From Rhynchopus sp. YZ270_cl-10 (lineage: Eukaryota > Euglenozoa > Diplonemea > Diplonemida > Diplonemidae), in NCBI GenBank assembly GCA_964035575.1, contig OZ037851.1, positions 310,001-374,000 on the forward strand: a stretch of DNA of 64,000 nt. Reading direction: 5' to 3'. Positions 1 to 10,307 of this stretch are shown here, in pieces (positions within the stretch are counted from its first letter, which is position 1; the number at the start of each line of letters is the position of its first letter). Both the position numbers and the translations under genes were made by a program. The notes below the pieces were generated by a model. It was not told the origin of the DNA. It did not search any database and saw nothing but the letters and a program-made list of their open reading frames with translations.

Positions 1-70
1 AATTAAAACGACCCGCCTCAAGCGCGCCACCAAACCACATTGTCGGTTAAAGCAAACTAAAAAGACATAC

Positions 71-723
71 CGGCTCTTCCTTCGGCGCAATCGCCTTTCT
101 AAACGACTCATCCGTTTTGCCGATCAGTTTCCGTGCAGTGGCGTCTGCCGACACTGCCTGTTTCGAAGTGGCTCCTGCTGGGACCATATTGACTTTCCTG
201 TGTTGTATTGTTTTATCAACCCGCAACCAAAAAACACATACTTACGATCCTCATCTACGTGCAACAGAGGGACACCGGGCACGTTGCCAAGCTCTCTTCT
301 GAGGAGGGGGTCGTTTGTCGCAACGATGTAGCGCGATTCATTGTCAGACCCTATTCTGCGCTTGACGGACTCTGCAGGGGGTGTGAGGGCACGGTCCCAG
401 CGCTCTGTAGCGATCAGGACGGTGTTCTCACGCTCGATGTACATCTGCTTGTCTTTCATGTAGAAGAACGTCTTGGCGTGGTCCACTGCCGCCCACTCCT
501 TGCGCTCTCGCAGGTCACGTAGGATCTCTGGTGTCACGATAGGTGTCATCTGCTCGTCAAGCTCCAATAAGATTTCTCGTCTCGGGTCAATCCCCGCCCG
601 GCTGCACGCTATCAAAAACTCTGCATCCGCAATAACGTTAAACGGAGGCTTAAAAGCGTAGTGAAGCTTGTAAAACGCAAGCGTCTTTTTCAGCTCCTTT
701 TTATGCTTGGCCGCTTTCTTCAT
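71..723 (-). CDS. UTP23: UTP23/FCF1-like PIN-domain rRNA-processing protein, 3' end off window
   Basis: Two exons are visible: 723-242 and 197-71, joined in phase by a 44-base intron whose donor is GTATGTG. A second donor (GTATGTC) follows at 70, so the gene continues past the left edge. The start is the ATG at 723; frames upstream of it read through low-complexity sequence. The protein opens with a basic stretch (MKKAAKHKKELKKTLAFYK) and then the PIN fold, with NVIADAEFL near residues 35-43, YIVATNDPLLRRE and PGVPLLHVDED. This order matches UTP23, a small-subunit processome factor that acts on 18S rRNA precursor in the nucleolus. FCF1 is the closest alternative; the continuation after the PIN core (VNMVPAGATSKQAVS) fits UTP23 better. 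The conserved C-terminal tail lies outside the window. Confidence 0.8.
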
Positions 724-1217
724 AGTGTCGTCTGTTCCCTCGGGTGTAAAAGCGTTGTTTTGTAGTTGTGTTGTATTTTCCTGGAATTTGTGGATTTTTT
801 TCAAAAAATGACAGCATTTTTCAAATGAAAATGTGGAGAGAAGGCAATTTTTGAACAAGCGGATGCAAAAAACAAAGGGTACAAATACAAAAAAAAGGTT
901 GAAAGTGCAAACGCCTTACCGGACACCGGCGGACGCAGAACACTGAAATCAAAATAAGGGTGTTAATAAGTAACAGTTTTCTTAAAAAACTGTTTTATGT
1001 CGAAAACAGGACAAAATATTTGCGCGGAAAAAATCAAGATGATCCTAAGCCTCTCTCATCTCTTATCGCCACCTAATAAAACCCTCTCCTACACAGCACT
1101 TTCCCCTTCCTGAAAGCATTCCAAGAACGGGGTCAATGCTATTCTATAGTTTTCCACTCCACCAGATCACCTCCTCCTCCTCCTCCTCCTCCTCCTCCTC
1201 CTTCTTCTTCTCCCACC
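724..1217. other. Spacer with two hairpin-type repeats and a CTC microsatellite
   Basis: No gene is seen. It holds one copy of the GTGCAAACGCC repeat (about 899-947), a weak copy of the AAGATGATCCTAAGC hairpin (about 1036-1074), and a CTC triplet run at about 1170-1214. Confidence 0.6.
1170..1214. repeat. CTC/CTT triplet microsatellite
   Basis: About ten CTC units grade into CTT units, ending a few bases before the stop codon of the next gene. It would lie in that gene's 3' UTR as a GAG-rich tract. Confidence 0.85.
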
Positions 1218-1721
1218 TCAAAACTGCGACGACAATTTCGTAATTTCAAGCTCCAGCTCCATTCTCTTTTGCATTAACTCCAATCGAGCCATAGAGGGTG
1301 TGATGGGCTCTGAAATACGAGCTCTTGGAGAGTGCGATTGGGAGGGGCGTGGGATGCTTCTGCGAGGTGGTGAGGTGTCTGGGTAGCCCGCGTCTGTGTA
1401 GCGCTCGGAGTGCTCGCGGGGGAGGGAGGGGATGAAGCAGCGTTCGCCGTCGTCTGCGACGATCATGGCCCATCCGTCGCCCACTTCGCCCCAGAGAGTG
1501 TCGTCTATCATACGCATTGAGTCGACATCCACCTCAACACTGTCACCACGCCGCAATACACGAAGCCGCTCCGACTGTGCATTCGCCTCAACCCGAATCG
1601 CCGCACCACTCACACTCACCTCCATCGTCTGCATCTCCCGCCTTCCGCGCCGTACACTCGGAGACCCCAAAGAGCTTCTCGACAACCTCTCGCTAAACGG
1701 CTGAATCCGATTTCGCACCAT
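1218..1721 (-). CDS. Small protein of unknown function with possible SH3-like core
   Basis: One exon encodes 167 residues, with the ATG at 1721. A pyrimidine tract ending CTTCAG lies about 30 bases upstream and is a likely splice or trans-splice acceptor. Residues about 35-95 alternate short beta-like segments (RRGDSVEVDV, DDTLWGEVGDGWAMIV, ERCFIP), which resembles an SH3-like barrel; this is only a pattern reading. The middle is proline- and serine-rich. The last 30 residues (MARLELMQKRMELELEITK) should form a short coiled coil. I do not recognise a family. Confidence 0.55.
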   Translation of the reverse strand: MVRNRIQPFSERLSRSSLGSPSVRRGRREMQTMEVSVSGAAIRVEANAQSERLRVLRRGDSVEVDVDSMRMIDDTLWGEVGDGWAMIVADDGERCFIPSLPREHSERYTDAGYPDTSPPRRSIPRPSQSHSPRARISEPITPSMARLELMQKRMELELEITKLSSQF

Positions 1722-1779
1722 CCGCTCGGAACCAGGTGAGATCTGAAGGGGGTTTTGAAAGTTTGTCTTTGTTTGTTTG

Positions 1780-1835
1780 AAAACTTGGTTGTATTAGTGT
1801 AGCCACCCTAGAGTGTGCTCCACTACTTTATTTTT
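1780..1835 (+). repeat. Dispersed 50-base repeat, copy 1
   Basis: The stretch containing TTAGTGTAGCCACCC and GCTCCACTACTTT reappears at 62150-62199 with small changes. It overlaps the proposed last exon of the neighbouring minus-strand gene and may supply its stop codon. Confidence 0.6.
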
Positions 1836-3530
1836 GCTCCTCAACATCTGAAGGGGGGTGAAACATAACCAAAAGGGGGGTGTAGACACACATTGGGGTG
1901 TGCTTTAATAAAGCTTTCAACTGATGGGAAAAATTCTGAGGGATCGGGAGGGAGGAGGAGGGGGGTGCATACAGTAGGTTGGAAGGTGTGGCCCTTTGGG
2001 GAATAGACCGGATGTGCGTCTTGCTTTGCCTTGAAGGCATCTTTGTAGAGGCGGCTGTATGCTTGGTCGATCTCCTCCTGGTGGGGGTGGGGGTGGTTGC
2101 ATGGGACAAAAGGACAAGCATACCTTCGGCAACTTCTGCGGTGTGTGAGTGTAGTCATCTCCCTTCGACACAGAACAACCTGGAAAGAGGGGGTGCATAT
2201 ATTTTTTTAAAATTGTTGTAAAAGGAAATTGAACACCGTACAACTTCGTTTCTATTGGGGCGGGTTGGAGCAACACCGACAGGTCGAGGTGTGTGCGTTT
2301 CGCACTCTGATGGGGAACGGAATACTTGAGGGAACGAGGGAATATGAGATGAGAGGGTTCGCATGGGGGTCCTGATTCGCGCGTACCGCAGCCAGGCGCA
2401 GCAGGGGACAGAGAGGCGCGGAAGCGGAGAAGCGGTGAGCAGGGTCATCGCAGACAAGGGCCGCCGCAGCCGAGGCTGCAGGGGAAAGGGTATATAAGCG
2501 AAGGAATATACGGCGGAACACGTGGTCATCATCAATCCGAGAATACCTCTCAAAAGCAAGTCGCAAATAGGTTGGAGTACGAAGCCATGTGCTCAGTCCT
2601 CCCTGCACGCGCGGGGACAGAGCAGGTGTGCGCGCTTCACCCTTATTTGTCTTTATTTATTATTATTATTATTATTATTGTTTGCGGGAGTGGGGAAACA
2701 CAAAAAGGAAAAGTAGTGCGATTTCAACTTTACATCAAAACCTGCTTAAATAGCCATGGATAGTGCTCAATTTGGGGTTTTCATTTAAACATACTTCTGC
2801 ACGGCTTCTTCTTTGTAAGGTGCTGCCACACCTTTGCACCAGACCCGGTGGCGATGACTTGCGTCGCTTCTGAGAGCTCTGGCTTGAATGAGAACCGCGT
2901 GTCGGGGACACCTCGCTCTTCGCCACCCGGTCCTATGCGCGGGGTGTGCTGTGCACTCCCGTTCACCTGCACTTTACGTGGCTGCCAGGGACGCTTCAGG
3001 AGCACCGTGGGCACCCGCATCTCCTCCTCCTCACGCAGCTGCTCACGGTGTTGGTGCAGACGGTGTCGCGCCTCTCTGTTCCGCGACCGTGCATCCCCCT
3101 CCTTCACCAGCCGCTCCCACACGCTCCGATCCCCTGGCGTCGCTGTACCACTCGGGGACACATCACCTTGCCAGTCGCACTCATCAATCTCCTCAATCGT
3201 TCCTCGAGGAATCGGAGATGCATCCAAATAGCCCATCGGCGACTGTGGCTGGGAGTCTGCCACACTCATAGTGTCCTCAGAAGCGCTGTACACTGCGCTG
3301 GCCATGGCGGCCACATCGGGGCTATGTGGAGAAGGGTGCTCTCGTTGCGAAAGGTGCCGTTGTGGTGATGCATCCCGTTGGCGTTGTGGTGAAGGGTGCA
3401 GTGTCACGGAGCGGAGTGCATCGGGGGTGTGGTGGTACGGCTCGTCGCTGTCGCTGTCATCTGCAGACAGACCTACCAAAGTGTCCAAAGGCTTCAAAGC
3501 CTCAGGAACATCCACAACCCCTCCCAGCAT
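1794..3530 (-). CDS. Four-exon protein with RLY-type helical motifs, function unknown
   Basis: Proposed exons are 3530-2795, 2179-2124, 2077-1973 and 1847-1794, about 316 residues. Donors are GTATG in each case and the phases agree (1, 0, 0). The first exon is serine/proline-rich with SPQRQRDASPQR, then a charged helix (VWERLVKEGDARSRNREARH) and AKVWQHLTKKK. The third exon has EEIDQAYSRLYKDAFKAKQD. Repeated RLY/RLV plus charged helix motifs of this sort are common in flagellate cytoskeletal proteins, so a cytoskeletal role is a guess. The start ATG at 3530 lies just after CCCCACAG. The first intron is long (about 615 bases) and the last exon is the least certain, since another acceptor would give a different short end. 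Confidence 0.5.
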
Positions 3531-3616
3531 GGGGGAAGTGGTCTGTGTACCTCCCTGTGGGGTTGGAAAGAGAGGGTTAAAAACTAAAAGGGTTTTCAAA
3601 ACACAGAGCATTTGAG

Positions 3617-4484
3617 ATGTCACAATGTGGATTGAAACAAACAGGTATGATGGCAAAACAATATTTTGATCGAAGCCGTTCCGCTTCGATAACAGGGTCG
3701 CTGAAAAGAGCCTTTGCAGACTACGTCAACGCCAGAAGCAAGAAAGAGGCTGATGAGAAGAAGCTGACACTGTACAGCATCCGCCGCAATTACAAAGGAG
3801 TTCTCGGCACGTGGCTTTGTGGACTGAGGCTGCGCAGGTACACAAAACTTTTGACAAACAGGTTGACGAAATGCTCCTGGAGTTGCGCAGGGGGGAAGAA
3901 GTGGAAAGACTTGCTGCAGGTCCGGGATGAACAGGTCGATCCACTTCCGGGGAATCCTGATCCTGACTTCAGGTCACTGAAGAGTGCACAAGAACGAGGC
4001 GGGCTTGTAAAGGACAACGAGGGCACGATATCCCCTCTTCCGCCATCTGGGTGAATGCACAGATTGCGCGATCACCCCTCACCCCGCGCAGCCACTTCCG
4101 AGAGGTTTGCGACCACAAGAAATCCACAAAGCCACTGACAAGATGAGGGACACAAGGAAGAAGGTGTCAGCATCACCTTTTACAACTGCTGAACGCGACT
4201 TCAACTTGGCGAAGAGACACCTTGGGGAAAGGTGGAACTTGGGATTTGACACCTTCAAGAACGAGATGCTCTTGGCTAATGCCCGTGACCCAGAATCACA
4301 GTCACACTGTAATATTACGACAAAGCAGTATGAAGAATGCGTAAAGTTTCTGTCTAAGATGTCGTATACACCTGAGCTCGGGCCTCGTTTTACCCCGCTA
4401 GACCTTGCCGGCTTTGGAAAATGGGTTGCACAAGAACGTGTGTCTGGTATTGAGCGAATCGAGGACAAGCGCACTGACTTTTAA
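3617..4484 (+). pseudogene. Degraded plus-strand coding-like stretch of unknown origin
   Basis: This is the only sizeable coding-like sequence on the plus strand outside mobile elements. Two stretches look protein-like: 3617-4054 (with NARSKKEADEKKLT and a helical VDEMLLELRRGEEVERLAAG in another frame) and 4107-4484 (with AERDFNLAKRHLGERWNLGF and KQYEECVKFLSKMS). The coding signal is not held in one frame and I found no convincing introns to link the parts. It may be an old insertion between two minus-strand genes. I could not assign a family. Confidence 0.4.
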
Positions 4485-4842
4485 ATCATATCTGTCTTCG
4501 GGATCTACGACCCGTGCTTCAGTCGCTTTGGTAAAGGGTGGGCGGAGTCACAGCTGAAGATCATGCAACACTTTCATCGAATCAAAGGTGTTCCAAAACA
4601 AGAGAACAGGAGAATGATGACACAGCACAAAAGTGTGCCTACTGCACCGATGCGTACTGCAGGGAAAAAAAATGTTGTGAAAGAAAAATAAGGGAGTAGA
4701 GGAACTGCATTTTCGATGGGTGCCCTGTTGCAATCCCACCCACCCACCCACCCACCCCCGCTCTTGGGTTGTGTCTCGGTTTTTATTATTGAGTTAAATT
4801 TCCTGCATTTAAAGACATCATTTTGGACCCGAATTTCGACGT
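4485..4842. other. Spacer, nothing recognised
   Basis: It contains a CCCA/CCCAC run at about 4735-4757 and A/T runs. No gene or repeat family was recognised. Confidence 0.5.
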
Positions 4843-7104
4843 TCAGACGAAAGAGGAAAAGCCTGACAGAAGGAACGCTGCGTAGAAAGGCTTGGTCTTC
4901 AAGAGACTGCACCAGTTCCAGGAGGAGGTTAGACGTCCATCCACGCAGCTTCCAGCGTCGTCGTCTGTGTCGCCACCGGAGCCGTCGAAGCCGAACCTGA
5001 AGAAGTCCCGCAGGATTTGGATCTGCAATTCTTCGACACTCCCGAAGGCCTGTGGTGGTGGTGTATGTGATGGATGTGGTGGATGTGGTGGAGGTGTTCG
5101 TCTAGAACACAAGACGCTTTTGTGTGGTTGCCTGCATACCTCCACCATGCACTGTGACTGCATGGGGTCCTTCTTCTCCATATTATCCAGGCAGCGCAGG
5201 GTGTTGATGATTGGCTGCAAGATCTTAGGGATTTGTGTGTATTTGTCAATGAAGTGGAGGCCGTTCGGGACTTGGTGGTCACCCATGTGGACACGGCTAG
5301 AGCCTACCCAGCCGCCGAGGTCTTGGCGGGCACGTTCAACTGCTTCGTTAACTGCGTTGTAGAGGTTGGGGCATTTGGCCATGCGGTTGACGCCTTGCCC
5401 TGTGTGCTGCAGGGGGCATGAGGTCTCGAGGAAGTCCTGCTCCATGATCACCCAGAGGTGCGCGATGTCAGTCAGAATGTGCTTCCAGAAGGTCAGCGAC
5501 TGCAGCACAAAGAAGTACTGCTTGTCGTGCTCATGCGTGAGGCGCGACCCGCCCCGCCCCTCGTCAATAGCAAGGCTCCGTGCAGGCTCCACCGCACCAC
5601 CCTCGGAAGGCGCAAAGTGCTTCTTCAGCAACGCAATCATGGTCGCCACTGGTGTCACGTTCTGCGCAATCCCAACGTTCCTGTCGTCCAGGGCATAGAT
5701 GACCTGCTTGACAGCCTCCAAGTCGGCGCTGCTGTTTGCGTACTTCTTTGCAAGCCGTTCGACGGTCTTTGACTTCCGCTTGCATGCCTTGCTCAGTTCT
5801 CTTGAGTCTTCCAGTCGTGGGACGGGTGTGGTTGCGAGGTGGATGCAGGGCTCCTCCAGAAGCGAGATGTCAAGACCCAGCTCCTCAAGCCTGTCCTTGA
5901 TCGTCACAATGCGGGTCCTCTTTGAGACACGTGCACGCTGCTGTGCCATGGTGTCCTCTGCGCCCTCACCGCCAGCGTCGTCACCCTCCTCCTCGTCGCT
6001 CTCGTTCTGCTCAATCACCTTCGTGTAGAAGTCCTGCGCTATGTAGAGCAACTTGCCGTACTCAATCTCCTTCTCCTCTGGGTTCGCAATCTTATACCGC
6101 CGTCCAATCTCGAGACACCCCTGAAATGTCTTGATCGCTTCTGTCATGTCTTTGTCGCGCACCTTCTGCACAGCTTCGGTGAGAGAAAAGCTTTGTTCTT
6201 CTGCGACACCAAAAATGTCGGTTTTTTTCGGCGCCGCTTCGACCTCTGGTGTTCTGTTGCGTGAATAGCGTGAAAAGCTGAAGTATTCGTATCCTGATGA
6301 GGGCTGCACCTTTTCTGCCGGTGCGCAAGAGGAGATGTAGACGCTGGTGGTGATCTTCCTGAGTTCGACAAGCATTTTGCGTTCGCGCAGCGAGGCGTCA
6401 TTGGGCGTACCTTCTGCAGCCACAAACTGTGCACTGTCGACGATATCTGTGTATTCAGAATCCTTCACCACGTTGCGCACGATGCGGAGCAAACGCCGTT
6501 CTGCCTCTCCCAAACGCGACGGTGTGTTCAATGCACTGTCCACACTCAACGTGATCAGCGGATACGCCGCCCGCCCGTCGTCCTCCTCCAGGTCGTCCTC
6601 GTCCTCGCCACCATAGCGGCTGTACCCTCCGTGGTATTGTTTGCTCCGCAGCGCCTTTGCTGCTGCCTTCGATGTCTTCGACTCAAAGCGTGACGACTGC
6701 GTTGCAACCGTAGGCCGGCTAGGTGCCTTCTTCTCTGTTGGTGGGGTTGCAGTTGGACCTGAGTCGAGAGAGGTAAGCGGCTTTGTTGAGACCGTAGGCA
6801 GGGTGGGCAAGGTTGGCAGGGTGGTGGCGGAGTGGGTGGGTGCAGGTGCCGACGAAGGTACGTCTCCCACGCGCCGCCACAGCTCCTTGTTCCCGCGACT
6901 CCCCGTCCACTCCAGCTCTGTATCCGTCGCGCGAATCAGCTTTTTCTTATCCAACTTAAACTTCCCCTTATCAACCTTAATCGACGTCCGCGCCGTCTCC
7001 CCACCGCACTTCGAAACAACATCAAGCCTTTCAAAGACATGATGCGTGGTTCCATTCGTGTCCTGCCATTTTCCGGGTATTTTTGTACGGTCAATTGGCT
7101 CCAT
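4843..7104 (-). CDS. DUF2009 / UPF0652 family protein
   Basis: Two exons (7104-5140 and 5049-4843) encode about 723 residues. The ATG at 7104 follows a CACTCCAG acceptor-like site. The N-terminal third is variable and rich in threonine, proline and lysine. The C-terminal half carries the family core: QVIYALDDRNVGIAQNVTP, then HEHDKQYFFVLQSLTFWKH, HTGQGVNRMAKCPNLYN, GGWVGSSRVHMGDHQVPNG, HFIDKYTQIPKILQPIINT, and near the end DFFRFGFDGSGGDTDDDAGS. This order matches eukaryotic UPF0652/DUF2009 proteins, whose molecular role is unknown to me. The 90-base intron (donor GTATGCAGG, acceptor CCACCACAG) is a multiple of three and has no stop in the host frame, so retention would insert 30 residues. Confidence 0.88.
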   Translation of the reverse strand: MEPIDRTKIPGKWQDTNGTTHHVFERLDVVSKCGGETARTSIKVDKGKFKLDKKKLIRATDTELEWTGSRGNKELWRRVGDVPSSAPAPTHSATTLPTLPTLPTVSTKPLTSLDSGPTATPPTEKKAPSRPTVATQSSRFESKTSKAAAKALRSKQYHGGYSRYGGEDEDDLEEDDGRAAYPLITLSVDSALNTPSRLGEAERRLLRIVRNVVKDSEYTDIVDSAQFVAAEGTPNDASLRERKMLVELRKITTSVYISSCAPAEKVQPSSGYEYFSFSRYSRNRTPEVEAAPKKTDIFGVAEEQSFSLTEAVQKVRDKDMTEAIKTFQGCLEIGRRYKIANPEEKEIEYGKLLYIAQDFYTKVIEQNESDEEEGDDAGGEGAEDTMAQQRARVSKRTRIVTIKDRLEELGLDISLLEEPCIHLATTPVPRLEDSRELSKACKRKSKTVERLAKKYANSSADLEAVKQVIYALDDRNVGIAQNVTPVATMIALLKKHFAPSEGGAVEPARSLAIDEGRGGSRLTHEHDKQYFFVLQSLTFWKHILTDIAHLWVIMEQDFLETSCPLQHTGQGVNRMAKCPNLYNAVNEAVERARQDLGGWVGSSRVHMGDHQVPNGLHFIDKYTQIPKILQPIINTLRCLDNMEKKDPMQSQCMVEVCRQPHKSVLCSRRTPPPHPPHPSHTPPPQAFGSVEELQIQILRDFFRFGFDGSGGDTDDDAGSCVDGRLTSSWNWCSLLKTKPFYAAFLLSGFSSFV

Positions 7105-7191
7105 TTTATTATTTCTGTGTCCTTCCTGGAGTGATTTTAAAAAGAAAATATTGCAGAAAACGAGGGGCACATTTTTTTTTTTTCATTCTTT

Positions 7192-8775
7192 TTACAACAG
7201 AGCAGATTTGCTCTGCATTGCCCTACTGCGCAGGGCTGCGGACTGCACGATGAATGCTATGAGATGCAGGTATTTATACCCATAGGGGCCTTCACAGAGA
7301 GGCCTCATGGTTGAGACGGGGAGGGCATAGAGCTCACAGAAGAGAAAAAGACACAGCACACGGCAGACCACATGCTGCCATGTAACGGGGCACCTTACAA
7401 CACACACCACATGACACACAAACACTACCCACACCACGTATATCACTAGACTCGGTTGCAACCTATAGACCCCAGCAAACGAGACCCCTGCATTCAATAC
7501 CCGACACAACACCTCTCCAATCGCAATGGTATACACAAACCAAATGGTCACCGTGTCTGCGATTTCCTTCCGCTTCACCACCTGGTATGTGCACCACGCG
7601 AAGAAAAGCACCTCAGCGTATGCCACGCAAGCTGCAATGAAGTATGGTAAGCGCAGATGCATCATGTTGGTTGTGCGTTCAATGGTGGCGCGGTAGAGGG
7701 GGTGGTACAGCGAGGGGCGTGGTGTGGGTTGGAGTGCCGTGCATTTGGAGAGGGTGAGGTGCGTGCAGGGTGTATGTGGGGTGTAGCAGGTTGTGCAGTG
7801 GGGGCTGCAGAAGTTTGCGCATTCGCTGTCCCAGTGTGCACGGGGCTGGCCGGAACGGAAGTGGTGGTGACATACGTCATAGTCATAGGCATATGGCGGT
7901 AACGCATTGCATGTCATAGCAAAGGCAAGGTCCCGTACTGCCACCTTGTCACCATGCGCAGACAAGGCGTATTGAAAATACATCTGATATTCAGAGGCGC
8001 TAGGAAACATTCGGAATGCCTTCAGTATATCGTCTGCAGTCCCTTGGCGTGCCCCGTTTGCCCAGAATTTTGCAAATTTTTTGACATCGCACGAAACTAT
8101 TTTGCAGAACATCGCAAGAAGGATCTCTCGGTTGAACACAGCGTGGTGCGAGACACCTGACAGAAGATGTGCTCCGGGTGGTGACATCACGCCTCCCATA
8201 AGGCGTGGTACGTCATGGTATTGTACGATGTCAAAGCCTCCACCTTGGGAAAGAAGTGTTCTGTTGTGTTCGTCAAAGAAGTGTACCTTGCGTCTCCACG
8301 TCACATCGCAGTCGACAACCAACACATTCGCTCGCATTTCAAACACCACCGGGGCAATAAGCTTCAAGACCTGCTGTGTCCCCCAGCCCCCTTCTTCCCC
8401 TGGGAGGTATTCCGCCAGGATCTCTTCTTCTCGCAGCCACTTCACGGTTGCAGCGCAGTTTGCAAAACGAAAATACATCCCCGAGGAGCGATCACTGTCG
8501 GGATACACCGTCAAAAGGTGTGTCAAGGTGGCGTTCGACCCAACCACATAGATGTCGTGCACCCCTACCCAACGAAGGGTGCTGCAGACTACAGACGGCA
8601 ATGTCGATACATCACGTGGTCCAATAGGAATCAAAACATCAAGCTCTGTGCTGCCCTCTTGGTGCGCTTTGACAGCCCCAATAGACAACCCTAACCCTAC
8701 CAAAGCTAACAGCACCGCACACCTGGAGGAAACGCATGCGGAGCTCCTCCGCATCAGAGAAGAGATTGCAGGCAT
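7192..8775 (-). CDS. DUF6492-like putative glycosyltransferase with C-terminal membrane helices
   Basis: A single exon encodes about 527 residues from the ATG at 8775. A hydrophobic signal segment (VLLALVGLGLSIGAVKA) ends near residue 37. The lumenal part has LDVLIPIGPRDVS, the WGTQQVLKLIAP segment and VLVVDCDVTW, in which D155-C-D157 resembles a DxD metal/nucleotide-sugar motif. VSHHAVFNREILLAMF follows. This arrangement resembles DUF6492 proteins, which are thought to be glycosyltransferases; the sugar and acceptor cannot be read from the sequence. The last 160 residues hold about four hydrophobic helices (for example YFIAACVAYAEVLFFAW), so it is probably anchored in the endomembrane system. 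It lies 87 bases from the DUF2009 gene, close enough for co-transcription. Confidence 0.7.
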   Translation of the reverse strand: MPAISSLMRRSSACVSSRCAVLLALVGLGLSIGAVKAHQEGSTELDVLIPIGPRDVSTLPSVVCSTLRWVGVHDIYVVGSNATLTHLLTVYPDSDRSSGMYFRFANCAATVKWLREEEILAEYLPGEEGGWGTQQVLKLIAPVVFEMRANVLVVDCDVTWRRKVHFFDEHNRTLLSQGGGFDIVQYHDVPRLMGGVMSPPGAHLLSGVSHHAVFNREILLAMFCKIVSCDVKKFAKFWANGARQGTADDILKAFRMFPSASEYQMYFQYALSAHGDKVAVRDLAFAMTCNALPPYAYDYDVCHHHFRSGQPRAHWDSECANFCSPHCTTCYTPHTPCTHLTLSKCTALQPTPRPSLYHPLYRATIERTTNMMHLRLPYFIAACVAYAEVLFFAWCTYQVVKRKEIADTVTIWFVYTIAIGEVLCRVLNAGVSFAGVYRLQPSLVIYVVWVVFVCHVVCVVRCPVTWQHVVCRVLCLFLFCELYALPVSTMRPLCEGPYGYKYLHLIAFIVQSAALRSRAMQSKSALL

Positions 8776-9221
8776 CAGGGGGGGAGGGGGGACAAACCAC
8801 TCCCAACGACTATCGAAAGCGTTCACGATGATCTCATATCATTATTTTATTATGAGATTCTGGGGATGATTTTTTAAAGAGGGGTGAGAAAAAACGGAAG
8901 AATTATACTTTTTTTTTTCATTTCCAAACAAATGGTGGGATTGATGAAAGGTTGGGAGGGGGAGAGGGGAAGGGGGTGGAAAAGAGGGGTTTATCTCAAG
9001 GGAGGCTTCCCGGGTGGGTATTTTTTGTGGAGTACGAAGAAAAAAAAAATGTGTTGTGAAAAGGGCAGGGCAAAAAAAGATATAGTTCTGTGAGCGTTTG
9101 AGGTTAGTTGCGTGTCATGTCCACCTCCGTCCCTCAGCTCCCACATGTACTCAAAATATCCGAGAGACTGCAGTATAAAGTACTGCACTATTCGATACAC
9201 GGAAAACTCCTCGATAAAAAA

Positions 9222-9260
9222 AGTTGGCTTGAAATACAAAGCCTCACGCGACAGTGTACC
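9222..9260 (+). repeat. TTGAAATACAAAGCC repeat (H3 type)
   Basis: Copy of a short repeat with the order TTGAAATACAAAGCC, a CTCNCG-like core, then GACAGTGTACC. Other copies are at 11700, 12721, 18478, 52676, 59275 and 60169. Confidence 0.7.
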
Positions 9261-9796
9261 AAATAAAAGGAAAAGTGTCACGTGCCGTTCTCTCACTTCA
9301 ACAAAAAAGGAACCTTCTTGTAGTTTGTTTGATGTACGCTTTCACACACTTTTTCACACCTGTAGGATGGAAGTAGTGATGGTGGTGGTAGTGGTGGTGT
9401 TGCGGAGCACGGTCGGGTTGAGCGAATAACGTGACACTTTCTGCTCACAAAGTAGTGTGCGAAAAGAAAAAAAAATGACAGTGGAGCTTGCGATGGCAAC
9501 TTACTTCACTATTCCAACAATTCTTCTAAAAAGAAGAAGAAAAAAAAAAGCAATAACAGCAGCGAACAGAAAAAAATAAATCAGAATTTATGTTCCAGTG
9601 TAGCTGTATTTTTTTTGGGAGAAAAGGTAAGGTCTTGACAGAGAGGGGTTTTTCTGAAGTTCTGAAAATCGGACCAAATCTTCAAAAAATACTATCAGCG
9701 GTAGTCATACACCACGCTGATTTTATTGACCCACTCAAGATTTGACCGACCCCAAAACACATAAATTTCCTATTTAGTTGTAAGTAACTTAGTTTA

Positions 9797-10152
9797 TGTT
9801 TTCAACTTACCTTCCTTCACCCCCCTGTAAGGGCAACCGTAGGTGAAGTAAGGTATAGTATTGAAATCGATGTGGGGGGGGAGTAAAGGGTCAATTTTAC
9901 AAAACCAGATTTTGAGGAAAATTTTAGCCGAAAATGGGCCCCACGTATAAGGAACCGGGCTCATATTTCTCAAAATTTAAGTGGTCAAAAAATTGTCCAA
10001 TTTTCGAGATTGACCCCACCACTGCACGGGCGGAGCCCAAAAATGCAAATAAGGACCCTTTTTAATTTGTTCTCTTGAAATGTATAATTTCATGTTTTCG
10101 CGAAAAAAATAGCAACTGATCCCTACAAGGGTTGAAGGAAGGTGGTTGAAAA
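9797..10152. mobile_element. MITE-like element with ~33-base inverted ends
   Basis: The left end TTTTCAACTTACCTTCCTTC and the right end (reverse complement ATTTTCAACCACCTTCCTTC) match for about 33 bases, each followed by a CCC-TGTAGGG-like stretch. No coding sequence is inside. A related sequence lies at about 59585-59625. Confidence 0.65.
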
Positions 10153-10174
10153 TAACAATAACAACAAGAACAAC

Positions 10175-10307
10175 TAATTGCTAAGAAAAAAGCGGGGTGT
10201 GCTGTGGAAAGCTCCGCAGTAGAAGAGCAGAATGCTGGGCGTGTTGTAGATTATTTCTACAGGATGGAGTTCCACAGCACACCCCGTTTTTTTTCCGATA
10301 GCAATTA
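10175..10307. mobile_element. 133-base MITE with TAATTGCTA ends
   Basis: Ends are inverted copies about 35 bases long: TAATTGCTA, an A-rich stretch, then CGGGGTGTGCTGTGGA. The loop is about 60 bases with no coding. A right-half relative (CGCAGCACACCCCCCGTAT then TTAGCAATTA) occurs at about 58894-58929. Confidence 0.8.

Noticed and set aside
2155-2608. Overlapping minus-strand ORFs as additional exons of the RLY-motif gene
   Set aside because: Several acceptor/donor pairs are possible, but none keeps phase as well as the direct 2795-to-2179 junction; left as intron sequence.
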